Assembly: GCA_963773735.1 (NCBI GenBank)
Contig: CAVZCK010000031.1
Location: 236,843 to 300,842, forward strand
DNA length: 64,000 bases
Source of the DNA: CAVZCK01 sp963773735
Lineage (GTDB): Bacteria; Pseudomonadota; Alphaproteobacteria; Rhizobiales; Rhodomicrobiaceae
Direction of reading: 5' to 3'
Positions 8,714 to 16,836 of the stretch are shown in pieces. The notes beneath the pieces are model-generated. The model was not told where the DNA came from. It ran no database searches and saw only the letters and a program-made list of their open reading frames with translations. A program made the translations under genes and the position numbers. Within the stretch, counting starts at the first letter, position 1. Each line of letters begins with the position of its first letter.

Positions 8714-8983
8714 ATGGACGACGTTGCGAACAAGATCATCACGATTCTCAAGAAGAACATGAAGGAACCGCCAGAGACGATTTCTCTGGATACCAAGCTC
8801 AGCGACCTTGAGATCGAATCGCTCGATCTCGCGGTGATCGTCTTCGATATCGAGGACACTTTTGGCATTCAAATTCCGTATAACGCTAATGAAGAGGTGC
8901 AGGATTTTGCCACCGTCGGCTCCGTCGTCGATCGCGTCGAAGCGCTGATCTCCGAAAAAGGCGCTGCGGGGGCGGCCGCCTGA
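8714..8983 (+). CDS. Acyl carrier protein, NodF-like
   Basis: An 89-residue acyl carrier protein. The phosphopantetheine attachment serine is in LEIESLDLAVIVFDIEDTFGIQIP, where ESLD replaces the usual DSL; helices before and after match the four-helix ACP fold. A ribosome-binding site GGGAG lies six bases before the ATG at 8714 (an ATG at 8711 also exists). It is followed after 50 bp by a ketosynthase on the same strand, so the two probably form a dedicated carrier/condensing-enzyme pair rather than the housekeeping AcpP, which would show DSLD and lie in the fab cluster. Confidence 0.85.
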   Translation: MDDVANKIITILKKNMKEPPETISLDTKLSDLEIESLDLAVIVFDIEDTFGIQIPYNANEEVQDFATVGSVVDRVEALISEKGAAGAAA

Positions 8984-9033
8984 TGCTCTCCCGCGCCGTC
9001 CGGCGTTCCTCCGTTTACAGTTAAAGGCACACT

Positions 9034-10266
9034 ATGACAGGGCCCAATGGGGCAAGGCGCGTGGTCGTTACCGGTCAGGGCGTGGTATCGGCGATCGGCA
9101 TCGGCGTCGACGCCTTCTGGTCGAACATGCGCCGCGGCATGTGCGGTATCGGCCCGATCACCAATATCGACCGCCAGGACCTTTACATCACCATCGCCGG
9201 CGAGGTGAAGGACTTCGACCCGCGCGAGCGCTGTCCCTCTAAACCGCTTCTGCTCGCCGACCGCTATTCGCAATTTGCCGGCGCCGCCGCCATCGAGGCG
9301 ATGCAGCAGGCCGGCTTTGACGGCCCGGTGCCCGATGGCCATCGCGCCGCCTCGATCATCGGCTCCGGCATTGGCGGGCTGGCCACGATCGAGACCGGCT
9401 ATGTCGATCTCTTCATTCACAAGAAGAAGGCGACGCATCCGCTGACGCTCTTGCGCAGCATCGCATCCTCCGCAGCGGCGCATGTCAGCATCGAATATGG
9501 CATGAAGGGTCCGTGCTTCGGCACGGTGAGCGCCTGCTCGACGGCCGCCCATGCCATCGGCCTGACCTATCAGATGATCCGTAGCGGACTGATCGACATT
9601 GGCATTGCCGGCGCCTCGGAAGCCTCCATCACCTACGGCTCGATGCGCTCCTGGCAGGCCATGCGCGTGCTCTCGCCGGAGGGGTGCTGGCCGTTCTCGC
9701 GGCACCGCAACGGCACGGTTCTGGCCGAAGGTGCCGGCATTCTGGTGCTGGAGGAGCTGGAGCATGCCAAGGCGCGCGGCGCCAAGCCGATCGCCGAGCT
9801 GATCGGCTTCGGCATGACGTCGGATGCCGCCGACATGGTCAATCCGTCGATCGAGGGGCCGTCGGTCGCCATGCAGCTCGCGCTCGACGAGGCGCGGCTC
9901 GCAGCGTCCGATATCGACTATATCAACGCCCACGGCACCGCGACGACGATCAATGACGTCAACGAGACGCGCGCGATCCGTCAGGTTTTCGGCAATGCCG
10001 CCGAGCGGATCTCGGTGTCCTCGACCAAATCCATGCATGGCCATTGCCTCGGTGCGGGCGGCGGCGTGGAAGCCGTCGCCTGCATCAAGGCGATCGGGGA
10101 GAATTTCGTGCCGCCGACGATCGGCTTCGACGAGCCGGGCGAGGAGTGCGACCTCGATTACACGCCGAATGAGGGCCGCTCGCGCGAGGTCAATTACGCG
10201 ATGTCGAATTCCTTCGCCTTCGGCGGTCTCAATGCGGTGCTGATTTTCGGGCCGCCGCCGGCCTGA
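9034..10266 (+). CDS. Beta-ketoacyl-ACP synthase, FabF/NodE-like
   Basis: Condensing enzyme that elongates an acyl chain on an acyl carrier protein. The 410-residue thiolase-fold protein has the full Cys-His-His triad: cysteine in TVSACSTAAHA, histidine in INAHGTATTIND and histidine in KSMHGHCLGAGG, plus the C-terminal NSFAFGGLNAVL. It resembles NodE-type synthases more than FabF (for example MRRGMCGIGPITNID near the start). With the ACP immediately upstream it suggests a specialised fatty-acyl product. Which lipid is made cannot be told from this window. Confidence 0.88.
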   Translation: MTGPNGARRVVVTGQGVVSAIGIGVDAFWSNMRRGMCGIGPITNIDRQDLYITIAGEVKDFDPRERCPSKPLLLADRYSQFAGAAAIEAMQQAGFDGPVPDGHRAASIIGSGIGGLATIETGYVDLFIHKKKATHPLTLLRSIASSAAAHVSIEYGMKGPCFGTVSACSTAAHAIGLTYQMIRSGLIDIGIAGASEASITYGSMRSWQAMRVLSPEGCWPFSRHRNGTVLAEGAGILVLEELEHAKARGAKPIAELIGFGMTSDAADMVNPSIEGPSVAMQLALDEARLAASDIDYINAHGTATTINDVNETRAIRQVFGNAAERISVSSTKSMHGHCLGAGGGVEAVACIKAIGENFVPPTIGFDEPGEECDLDYTPNEGRSREVNYAMSNSFAFGGLNAVLIFGPPPA

Positions 10267-10276
10267 GCGCAGGAAA

Positions 10277-11203
10277 TCACGCGGAAGAGATCAGATAGCC
10301 GATATAGGCCGCGTATACGGTCAGCAGAGCTGCCCCCTCGGCGCGGCTGAGGCGCCGGCTGGTTGCCGCGAAAATAACCAGCAGAACCGTCGCCGCGAGC
10401 ATCACCCAGATGTCGACATGTGCGATTTGTTCCGGCACAGCGATCGGATGAATGAGCGCGGTCGCGCCCAAAATTCCAAGCACGTTGTAAATGTTGCTTC
10501 CGACCACATTGCCGAAAGCGATGAAGGGGTGCCCGCGGAGCGCGGCGATGATGGCTGCCGCGAGCTCGGGCAGTGAGGTTCCGACAGCGACGACCGTCAG
10601 CCCCAGCACCGTCTGCGAAATGCCTGCCTGCTGGGCGAGATCGATCGCGCCGAAGACCAGCAATCGCGCGCCGAGAATGACGATGCCCAGCGCGCCGATC
10701 GTGGCAAGCGCGGCGACCCATGGGTTCATCAACGTCTTGGCTTCTCGCGCCGGGCCAGGCGCGACGCGCTCATTCCGGTAGGTATAGACCATATAGACGA
10801 TGAGAAGGCCCAGGAGAGCGGCGCCCATCCACCGGCCGATGAAGCCGGCAAGAACGACGCCCGTGCAGGCGAGTGCCGAAAGCAGCATCATGCCCGCGTC
10901 CCGGCGAAAACCGCTGCTCGGCGTTTCGAGGGGGCGCACGAGAGCGGCGACGCCGAGGATGAGAAGGCTGTTGGCGATATTGCTGCCGACGACATTGCCC
11001 ACCGCGATGCCCGGCGCGTGGGCGAGCGCCGCCTGGACGCTGGCGACCAGTTCAGGCGTCGAGGTTCCGAATCCGATCAGCGTGAGGCCGATCAGGAGAG
11101 GCGAAACGCCGAAATATCTGGCGACGCCCACCGATCCTCTAACGAGCAAATCGCCGCCGATGATCAGGAGAATCAGCCCCGCCGCAATCTCGAAATAGAT
11201 CAT
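10277..11203 (-). CDS. Calcium/sodium antiporter, YrbG type
   Basis: Inner-membrane cation/Ca2+ exchanger of the CaCA superfamily, 308 aa from the chosen start, with about ten hydrophobic segments. The two internally repeated alpha motifs are evident: GFGTSTPELVASVQAAL with VGNVVGSNIANSLLILG in the first half, and AVGTSLPELAAAIIAAL with FGNVVGSNIYNVLGILG in the second half, in the inverted-repeat layout of the family. GGAG nine bases before the ATG at 11203 sets the start; a longer frame to 11290 has no membrane-compatible N-terminus. Convergent with the ketosynthase (10 bp apart). Confidence 0.9.
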   Translation of the reverse strand: MIYFEIAAGLILLIIGGDLLVRGSVGVARYFGVSPLLIGLTLIGFGTSTPELVASVQAALAHAPGIAVGNVVGSNIANSLLILGVAALVRPLETPSSGFRRDAGMMLLSALACTGVVLAGFIGRWMGAALLGLLIVYMVYTYRNERVAPGPAREAKTLMNPWVAALATIGALGIVILGARLLVFGAIDLAQQAGISQTVLGLTVVAVGTSLPELAAAIIAALRGHPFIAFGNVVGSNIYNVLGILGATALIHPIAVPEQIAHVDIWVMLAATVLLVIFAATSRRLSRAEGAALLTVYAAYIGYLISSA

Positions 11204-11359
11204 AAGGGAAAGCTCCTCGCGGACCGCGTGGGAAGGATCGGATGTCGCCGCAACTGTCACGCATAGCACGGCGCAGCCGTTCGCACGCAACGGATCGCAG
11301 CGGATTTTCTCCCGCTGTTGCGCAAGTCACACCTTGAGGTGCCGGACGAATGGGCGCCG

Positions 11360-12043
11360 TCAGCGGGTGCCCGCCGCCAAGGCGGCGGCGCGTTTCAGAT
11401 CGCGGACGAAGGCCGCATAGTGTTCGCGCTTGCTTTCGGGATCGGGCAGGCGGAGCAGATAGGACGGATGCACGGTGAGCAGCACCGTCTCACCATTCTC
11501 TCCCGCGATCGGTTTGCCGCGCTCCGCCATCAGCCTGACCGCGCGGCCCAGGACGCTGCGCGCCGCGGTCGCCCCGAGCGCGACGATGACGCGCGGCTTG
11601 ATGAGGCGCCGCTCTTCCTCCAGCCACCAGCGGCAGGCCTTGATTTCGCTGAGATCGGGTTTCTGATGCAGGCGGCGTTTGCCGCGCGGCTCGAATTTGA
11701 AGTGCTTGACGGCGTTGGTCACGTAAACCTGCGCGCGATCGATGCCGGCGTCACGAAGCGCGCGGTCGAGGACGTCTCCCGCCGGACCGACGAACGGCTC
11801 GCCGGCCAGATCTTCCTGATCGCCGGGCTGCTCGCCGACCAGCATCATCCCGGCGTCGGCCGGGCCGGCACCGAAGACCGTCTGCGTCGCCGTCTCCCAC
11901 AGATGACACCTCTGGCAATGCGCCGCTTTCTCCCGCAGTTTTTCGAGCGTGCCGCTGCCGCTTCCCTCATCCACGCTCAAGGGAAGCTGGGATTGTCCTT
12001 GGTCCGTGCTTTTGGGCGGTTGCGTCGCGATCTTTTTGATCAT
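11360..12043 (-). CDS. UdgX-type uracil-DNA glycosylase
   Basis: Family-4-like uracil-DNA glycosylase of 227 aa. Motif A is GEQPGDQED at residues 70-78 and the C-terminal motif is VHPSYLL. CxxC (residues 43-46) and later cysteines fit the iron-sulfur cluster. The diagnostic feature is KRRLH (residues 122-126), the extra loop seen only in UdgX, where the histidine becomes covalently linked to the abasic product. The described loop is KRRIH, so this is an Ile-to-Leu variant. It is usually annotated as 'UdgX family uracil-DNA binding protein'. The gene stands alone between the antiporter and bdhA. The N-terminal 30 residues are low complexity and the start could lie further in. Confidence 0.88.
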   Translation of the reverse strand: MIKKIATQPPKSTDQGQSQLPLSVDEGSGSGTLEKLREKAAHCQRCHLWETATQTVFGAGPADAGMMLVGEQPGDQEDLAGEPFVGPAGDVLDRALRDAGIDRAQVYVTNAVKHFKFEPRGKRRLHQKPDLSEIKACRWWLEEERRLIKPRVIVALGATAARSVLGRAVRLMAERGKPIAGENGETVLLTVHPSYLLRLPDPESKREHYAAFVRDLKRAAALAAGTR

Positions 12044-12210
12044 GGCTCTGGTATAGCCGTTGTTCCTGTTTTGTTCAAGATCGCACGCCGCGCCTCATCG
12101 CCGCAAACATTGTGCGTCGCACAAAATTGAATGGTGCAGGCATTGGCGGAGCCCGGCGCTCATCCTACAACCGAGATAGAAACGATTCCCCCCAACACCG
12201 GAGTTTTGTC

Positions 12211-12993
12211 ATGGCCTCAGGAAAAAGCGCGATCATCACAGGTTCGACGAGCGGCATCGGTCACGGCATGGCGGAGGCTTTTGCCAAGAATGGCATGAAC
12301 GTCATGCTGAACGGCTTTGGCGATGCCAAGGAGATCGAAGCCATCCGCTCCGGTCTTGCCTCGAAATACGGCGTCAAGGTCGGCTATCACAACGCCGATA
12401 TGACCAAGCCGGACGAAATCGGCGCGCTGTTCAACACCGCCGAGGACACGTTCGGCGCGGTCGATGTCATCGTCAACAATGCCGGCATCCAGTTTGTCGC
12501 GCCGATCGAGGAATTCCCGCCGGAGAAGTGGGACGCGATCATCGCCATCAATCTGTCGAGCGCCTTTCATCTGACCCGCCACGCCATCGCGCCGATGAAG
12601 GCGCGCGGCTGGGGACGCGTCATCAATCTTTGCTCCGCGCACGGCCTTGTCGCCTCGCCGTTCAAGGTCGCCTATGTTTCGGCCAAGCATGGCATGATCG
12701 GCCTGACCAAGACCGTCGCCCTGGAGGTCGCCGAGCATGGCGTCACCGTCAACGCGATCTGCCCCGGCTATGTGCTGACGCCCCTCGTCGAGAATCAGAT
12801 ACCCGACCAGGCCAAAGCGCGCGGCATTACCGAGGAGCAGGTCAAGCGCGACGTCATTCTCGGCGCGCAGCCGACCAAGAAATTCGTGACCGTGGAGCAG
12901 ATCGGCGCGCTGGCGGTGTTCCTGTGCTCGGACGATGCCGCTTCGATCACCGGCGCGGCGCTGCCGATCGACGGCGGATGGACCGCGCAATGA
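12211..12993 (+). CDS. bdhA: 3-hydroxybutyrate dehydrogenase
   Basis: NAD-dependent short-chain dehydrogenase oxidising (R)-3-hydroxybutyrate to acetoacetate in polyhydroxybutyrate mobilisation. The 260-residue protein has the cofactor loop GSTSGIGHGMAEAF, NNAGIQFVAPIEEFP (NNAG plus the BdhA-specific Gln-Phe), the catalytic serine in NLCSAHGLVASPFK, YVSAKHG (YxxxK), and the C-terminal INGAALPIDGGWTAQ-like end. GGAG eight bases before the ATG at 12211 sets the start. Its stop overlaps the start of the next gene (ATGA), and phaC lies elsewhere in the window, consistent with PHB metabolism. Confidence 0.92.
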   Translation: MASGKSAIITGSTSGIGHGMAEAFAKNGMNVMLNGFGDAKEIEAIRSGLASKYGVKVGYHNADMTKPDEIGALFNTAEDTFGAVDVIVNNAGIQFVAPIEEFPPEKWDAIIAINLSSAFHLTRHAIAPMKARGWGRVINLCSAHGLVASPFKVAYVSAKHGMIGLTKTVALEVAEHGVTVNAICPGYVLTPLVENQIPDQAKARGITEEQVKRDVILGAQPTKKFVTVEQIGALAVFLCSDDAASITGAALPIDGGWTAQ

Positions 12994-14087
12994 CGGCCAT
13001 CGACGGCGAGCGCGAGGCTCGGAGCGCCAAAGCGATCAACCTTGCCCTTCAGGGCGGGGGCGCGCATGGCGCGTTCACCTGGGGCGTGCTGGACCGCCTT
13101 CTGGAAGAGCCGCGGATTCGCATCGAAGCGATCAGCGGCACCAGCGCCGGGGCGATGAATGCCGTCGTCCTTGCCGACGGTCTGATGCGCGGCGGCGCGG
13201 AAGGCGCGCGGCGGCGGCTGCGCCTGTTCTGGGACGAAGTCGGGAAAGCGGCGATGCTGAGCCCGGTTCAGCGCGGGCCGTTCAACATTCTCGCCGGCGA
13301 TTGGTGCCTCGACACCTCGCTCGGCTATTTCTTCTTCGATGCCTTCACCCGGACGCTATCGCCTTACGACTTCAATCCGCTCAATATCAATCCGCTCAAA
13401 GACATTCTTGAGCGCACCGTCGATTTCAAGTCCGTCCGCGCCTGCGATCAGGTGCGGCTGTTCATCTCGGCGACGAATGTCGAAACCGGCCGCGTCCGCG
13501 TGTTCGACGGCCAGACGCTCACGGCCGATATGGTCATGGCATCGGCCTGCCTGCCGACGCTGTTCCAGGCGGTGGAGATCGAGGGTCAGCATTATTGGGA
13601 CGGCGGCTATATGGGCAATCCGGTGCTCTTCCCGTTCTTCTACGCCAGCCGGTCGAGCGACATTCTGATCGTGCAGATCAATCCGATCACGCGTCAGGGT
13701 GTCCCGCGCAGCGCCCACGAGATCATGAACCGGGCCAACGAAATCTCGTTCAATGCCAGTCTCTTGAGCGAATTGCGCTCGGTGGATTTCGTTCGGCGGA
13801 TGCTGGCCGAGGGCCGTCTCGACGCCAAGCGCTATCGCGCGCTCAACATCCACATCATCGGCCTTGGGCAGGGATCGGACTGCGGTGATGCGTCGAGCAA
13901 GTTCAATGTCGAGCAATCGTTTCTCGAACGTCTGTTCGGCGAGGGACGGCGGGCGGCCGGCGACTGGCTCGAGGCGAATTACGAGGCCATCGGCTATCGC
14001 TCGACCGTCGATATCCGCAAGATGTTTCTCGGCGACGGCTATGAGCGAATGGCGAAGACTATTCCGCCGCGTCCTGAGGCAGGATGA
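12990..14087 (+). CDS. Patatin-like phospholipase
   Basis: Serine lipase/esterase of 365 aa. The patatin signature is complete: oxyanion loop LALQGGGAHGAFTWG, nucleophile elbow ISGTSAGAMNAVV (GxSxG) and the catalytic aspartate in YWDGGYMGNP. A C-terminal domain resembling DUF3734 follows. It begins inside the bdhA stop codon (ATGA), so the two are translationally coupled. In many alphaproteobacteria this pair is adjacent, which suggests a role in mobilising PHB or membrane acyl groups, but substrate is unproven. The 3' end overlaps the convergent DUF502 gene by 29 bp. Confidence 0.9.
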   Translation: MTAIDGEREARSAKAINLALQGGGAHGAFTWGVLDRLLEEPRIRIEAISGTSAGAMNAVVLADGLMRGGAEGARRRLRLFWDEVGKAAMLSPVQRGPFNILAGDWCLDTSLGYFFFDAFTRTLSPYDFNPLNINPLKDILERTVDFKSVRACDQVRLFISATNVETGRVRVFDGQTLTADMVMASACLPTLFQAVEIEGQHYWDGGYMGNPVLFPFFYASRSSDILIVQINPITRQGVPRSAHEIMNRANEISFNASLLSELRSVDFVRRMLAEGRLDAKRYRALNIHIIGLGQGSDCGDASSKFNVEQSFLERLFGEGRRAAGDWLEANYEAIGYRSTVDIRKMFLGDGYERMAKTIPPRPEAG

Positions 14088-14820
14088 GCTTCGGGCTTCT
14101 GGGATCGAGCACTGGAATCGGCGGCGAACCTTTCTCACCCTTCAGGCTGGCGCTGAGGGTTCGCGGCAGCGAATCCGATGCGAGCGTGCCGAGCGAGAAA
14201 TAAACCCGCAACAGGTCGTCGACCTTCATCTCCGGAATGCTGATGATCGCGTCGCGCGGCACCAGAATGAGACCGCCAGTCATCGGAAGCGGCGCCGACG
14301 GCAGATAGACCAGGACGCGCGGCTCGCCGCCGATAAAATAGGTGTCGTGGTTGGCGAGCAGCGCCAGCACGTCGACGCCGTTCTGGCCGCCGAAGCGGCA
14401 GGAGACGACCGTCATGCCGGTGAAGTCGCCGGCCTGCTTGTCCGTTGCCAGACGCACCATGCGCGAGACCGGATTGTAGATCGTGCGGATGATCGGCATC
14501 CGCGTGAAAATCTTGTCGATGCCGCGCTCTATGCTCTGCTGCGCCGCGCTGCGCGCAACGACGCCGAGAAACCAGATCCCGACCAGCGCGATGAGAATGC
14601 CGAGGAGAAAGGCGAGCGTGTCATAGCCGGGACCGATAATCGTGGTGCCGCCCGTCGTCAGCAGATTGCCGAGAAACGTGCCTGGACCGAGCGCGGCGCG
14701 AAGCACGCCGATCATCCACGCCATGATCAGGATGGTGAGCACCACCGGCAGCAGCAGCACCAGGCCGGCGAGGAATGTCGTTGTTACGCTATTGCGCCAA
14801 AGACGGACGAGAAGATTCAT
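14059..14820 (-). CDS. DUF502 family membrane protein
   Basis: A 253-residue inner-membrane protein. Two hydrophobic segments lie near the N-terminus (TTTFLAGLVLLLPVVLTILIM and LAFLLGILIALVGIWFLGVV), then a conserved cytoplasmic region beginning IPIIRTIYNPVS-like (here MPIIRTIYNPVSRMV) and ending in VPTAPLPMTGG-like (YLPSAPLPMTGGLILVPRDAI). These are characteristic of DUF502, whose function is unknown. The C-terminal tail is Pro- and Lys-rich. It converges on the patatin gene. Confidence 0.88.
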   Translation of the reverse strand: MNLLVRLWRNSVTTTFLAGLVLLLPVVLTILIMAWMIGVLRAALGPGTFLGNLLTTGGTTIIGPGYDTLAFLLGILIALVGIWFLGVVARSAAQQSIERGIDKIFTRMPIIRTIYNPVSRMVRLATDKQAGDFTGMTVVSCRFGGQNGVDVLALLANHDTYFIGGEPRVLVYLPSAPLPMTGGLILVPRDAIISIPEMKVDDLLRVYFSLGTLASDSLPRTLSASLKGEKGSPPIPVLDPRSPKLILPQDAAE

Positions 14821-15054
14821 GAGTCACACCGATCGAGCTTGCCCTCCGCTTAGAATAGCGGAAATTTGCTGTAATTGTCCTAAATTTGTGCGCAGCAACA
14901 TAAACCGCGCGTGACCGATTGTGCCGTTTGCGGCGCTGTCGCCGGGTCTTCCAAACAAATTTGCGTGATGACGGCGCCGGAGCGCCGCCGCTGGCGGTCG
15001 GGAAGAGCTTATCTCGGCTGCACGAGCTTTTTCGGACGTCCCGCCCCTCAGCTC

Positions 15055-15210
15055 TTACGTGGGGATGGCGGTGCCAAATTGCAGCGAGATGCCGGCAAGA
15101 CCGATGAGGATGAGATAGGCCGCGATCAGGTAGTTCAGGACCTGCGGGACGGCGAGGATCAAAATGCCGAAGATCAGTGCGACCCACGGCTGAAGTGTGA
15201 CGAGATTCAT
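15055..15210 (-). CDS. Small DUF3096-type membrane protein
   Basis: A 51-residue protein with two closely spaced hydrophobic segments (VALIFGILILAVPQVLNYLI and AAYLILIGLAGISLQF) separated by a short turn, the pattern of DUF3096. Its start at 15210 is preceded by AAGGAAG with good spacing. Short length and composition match the family, which has no known function. It lies in a region of small, separately oriented genes. Confidence 0.75.
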   Translation of the reverse strand: MNLVTLQPWVALIFGILILAVPQVLNYLIAAYLILIGLAGISLQFGTAIPT

Positions 15211-15323
15211 GGGGCTGCTTCCTTGTTGGGATGGGGCGCGAGAGACGTGTCGCGCCTTTCGCGGAAAGCCGGCCGCGTCTGAAAGCTCCGCCGCGACGGT
15301 TGGGCCCGACCCGTTATTTGCGG

Positions 15324-15644
15324 CTAAAACGCCGTGATCGGGGCGAAGAAGCAGCGGCGCGTGCCGTTCGGTCTTTGGCAGCGCCAATATTGGCCGTCGG
15401 CGCTCGGCAGCGCCTCTTTATAAGGAACGACCTCGCTGGTGGGGGAGATTTCGAAGCCGGCATTGCTCGGCTTCACCATGGTGGATGGCACGACGGAACA
15501 GTCGGTGGTGCCGCAGCACCACTCGCCGTTTTGCGGGCCGCGAAAGCCGCCGCGCGAGATCCAGCTGTCATGGGCAAAAACGGTTGAAGACAGAGAGACT
15601 GCCGCTATGGCAGCAAAAAGCGTTCGGGAAGTTCGTCCGATCAT
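15324..15644 (-). CDS. Small cysteine-containing exported protein
   Basis: A 106-residue protein with a signal peptide (TSRTLFAAIAAVSLSSTVFA, cleavage before HDSW). The mature part has four cysteines in two groups, GEWCCGTTDC and WRCQRPNGTRRCFF, which could form two disulfides in the periplasm. The sequence SWISRGGFR and the GEWCCG block are typical of a rhizobial family of hypothetical exported proteins. A GTG at 15656 is in frame, but the ATG at 15644 places the hydrophobic core properly. Function unknown. Confidence 0.8.
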   Translation of the reverse strand: MIGRTSRTLFAAIAAVSLSSTVFAHDSWISRGGFRGPQNGEWCCGTTDCSVVPSTMVKPSNAGFEISPTSEVVPYKEALPSADGQYWRCQRPNGTRRCFFAPITAF

Positions 15645-16044
15645 GGGCTCTACCACGTTAAGGTTTCACCTTGCGCGGCGACCGCGTGATCGGCCTTTGC
15701 TGAAATGTCCAAGCCGTCCTGCGGCTCAACCTACGCCGCGCCAAATGTGCCGGCCTTAGACATTTCGACCCTTTGACGGGCCTCTAAGGGCCCGGTCACT
15801 GAAAAATTGTAGCAGCGAAATCATACAACACAAAATGGTTGTACCAACGCGCTGATAGATCAGAGGTTTTAGCCTGGATCATCGGCGCCTTAAGCGTGCA
15901 GATTCCGCCGCCGCGCAAGATCATCCAATGCCGTAACTGCTGGACATCATCAAAAATGCTTGAAAAACAGTGGCTTATCGGGCCGCCGGTGCGGGATAGC
16001 GCGCAATTCTGCGAGCGGCGGGGCCAGCCTCGGTTGCGGCTTTT
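15645..16044. other. Gene-free interval
   Basis: No protein-like frame. The left part (15781-15850) is markedly AT-richer than its surroundings and holds a short inverted repeat around TTGTA...GTACAA (GTATGATTT on one strand, GGTTGTACC nearby); it may contain the promoter of the exported-protein gene. No RNA gene recognised. Confidence 0.45.
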
Positions 16045-16494
16045 TTACGCATCCTTTATGGGCGCCGCGGGGGCTAGGCCTTTTCGGTTCCGATAGCATC
16101 GGAAGGGCTCTATGCATTTGTTTTGGCATGAACTTTTCGCAAAACCGGCGTCCATCCCCGTCTTCACGAGGACATGCTTTTGCGGATCACGTTCTAGCGG
16201 CTCCGCGTCTCGCGCAGCACTTCGCGCATCGCGTTGGCTACGATCGTCGGCAGATCTTTTCGTAAGCGAGCCGAGGTCGGTTTCGACATGGCCAACCCGC
16301 TGTTCGAGCTGGTCGATCTTGCCTTCAATCCTGTCGATCCGCGTCTTCAGGATCGCCAGATCATCGCCATTCTGCCGGGCCTGGGTCAGAATATAGCGCG
16401 ACAGCATTTTTTCGCCGTCGGCTTCCTGTTCGGCCGAGCTGACGCGAGCCTCCAGGCGTTTGAATTCGTCTTGGGTGACGTAGGTCTCGCTCAT
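16045..16494 (-). CDS. Small coiled-coil protein, C-terminus probably frameshifted
   Basis: The first 60-70 residues form a strong heptad coiled coil (EFKRLEARVSSAEQEADGEK; RIDRIEGKIDQLEQRVGHVE). The start at 16494 has GGAGGGG three bases upstream. After LTKR the frame becomes Arg/Ser/Pro rich and cysteine-containing, unlike the first part. Removing one A from the AAAA run near 16258 would instead give KDLPTIVANAMREVLRETRS and a stop at 16194, a much more natural end of about 100 residues. I read this as a single-base insertion (error or mutation). Function unknown; possibly a phage- or plasmid-type accessory protein. Confidence 0.6.
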   Translation of the reverse strand: MSETYVTQDEFKRLEARVSSAEQEADGEKMLSRYILTQARQNGDDLAILKTRIDRIEGKIDQLEQRVGHVETDLGSLTKRSADDRSQRDARSAARDAEPLERDPQKHVLVKTGMDAGFAKSSCQNKCIEPFRCYRNRKGLAPAAPIKDA

Positions 16495-16611
16495 GCGCCC
16501 CTCCAGGCTCGCGGACACCTTAGCCTGATCTGCGGCGAATGGGCAACAGCTGTTGTGGGCGGGAATTCAATGGAGTCTGAAAGCTGGTTTGAGCAGGCAG
16601 CCTTGTCGGAC

Positions 16612-16836
16612 TCACTCCGCAGCGCTTGCGAGCGGTGTAATTTCATAAACTCTGGCAAGCTTACCCGCATCGCGAACATTGCCGGTCTTTAAAGCTGACC
16701 GGATGGCCTCGAGTTTTTGAATATCGGCGAGCGAAAGATAGGGGGACCAACCAAACTCGTCCTCAAGCAGCTCAACGCTGACTTCTGCGAGGTACCGTCC
16801 TTCGCGAAGGAGTTTGATTGAGTGTCTCTTATTCAT
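16612..16836 (-). CDS. Small protein, putative partner (antitoxin-like) of the DUF4258 protein
   Basis: A 74-residue protein beginning MNKRHSIKLLREGRYLAEV and containing GWSPYLSLADIQKLEAIRSAL and KLARVYEITPLA. Strand-strand-helix composition is predicted by eye. Its ATG overlaps the stop codon of the DUF4258 gene (ATGA), so translation is coupled. Small proteins of this type commonly follow DUF4258 genes, suggesting a two-component toxin-antitoxin-like module, but no activity is known and the antitoxin label is an inference from size, order and coupling. Confidence 0.7.
   Translation of the reverse strand: MNKRHSIKLLREGRYLAEVSVELLEDEFGWSPYLSLADIQKLEAIRSALKTGNVRDAGKLARVYEITPLASAAE

Noticed and set aside
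8869..10044. 391-codon frame opposite the ketosynthase
   Set aside because: Antisense shadow of a well-conserved gene; His/Gly/Arg-rich.
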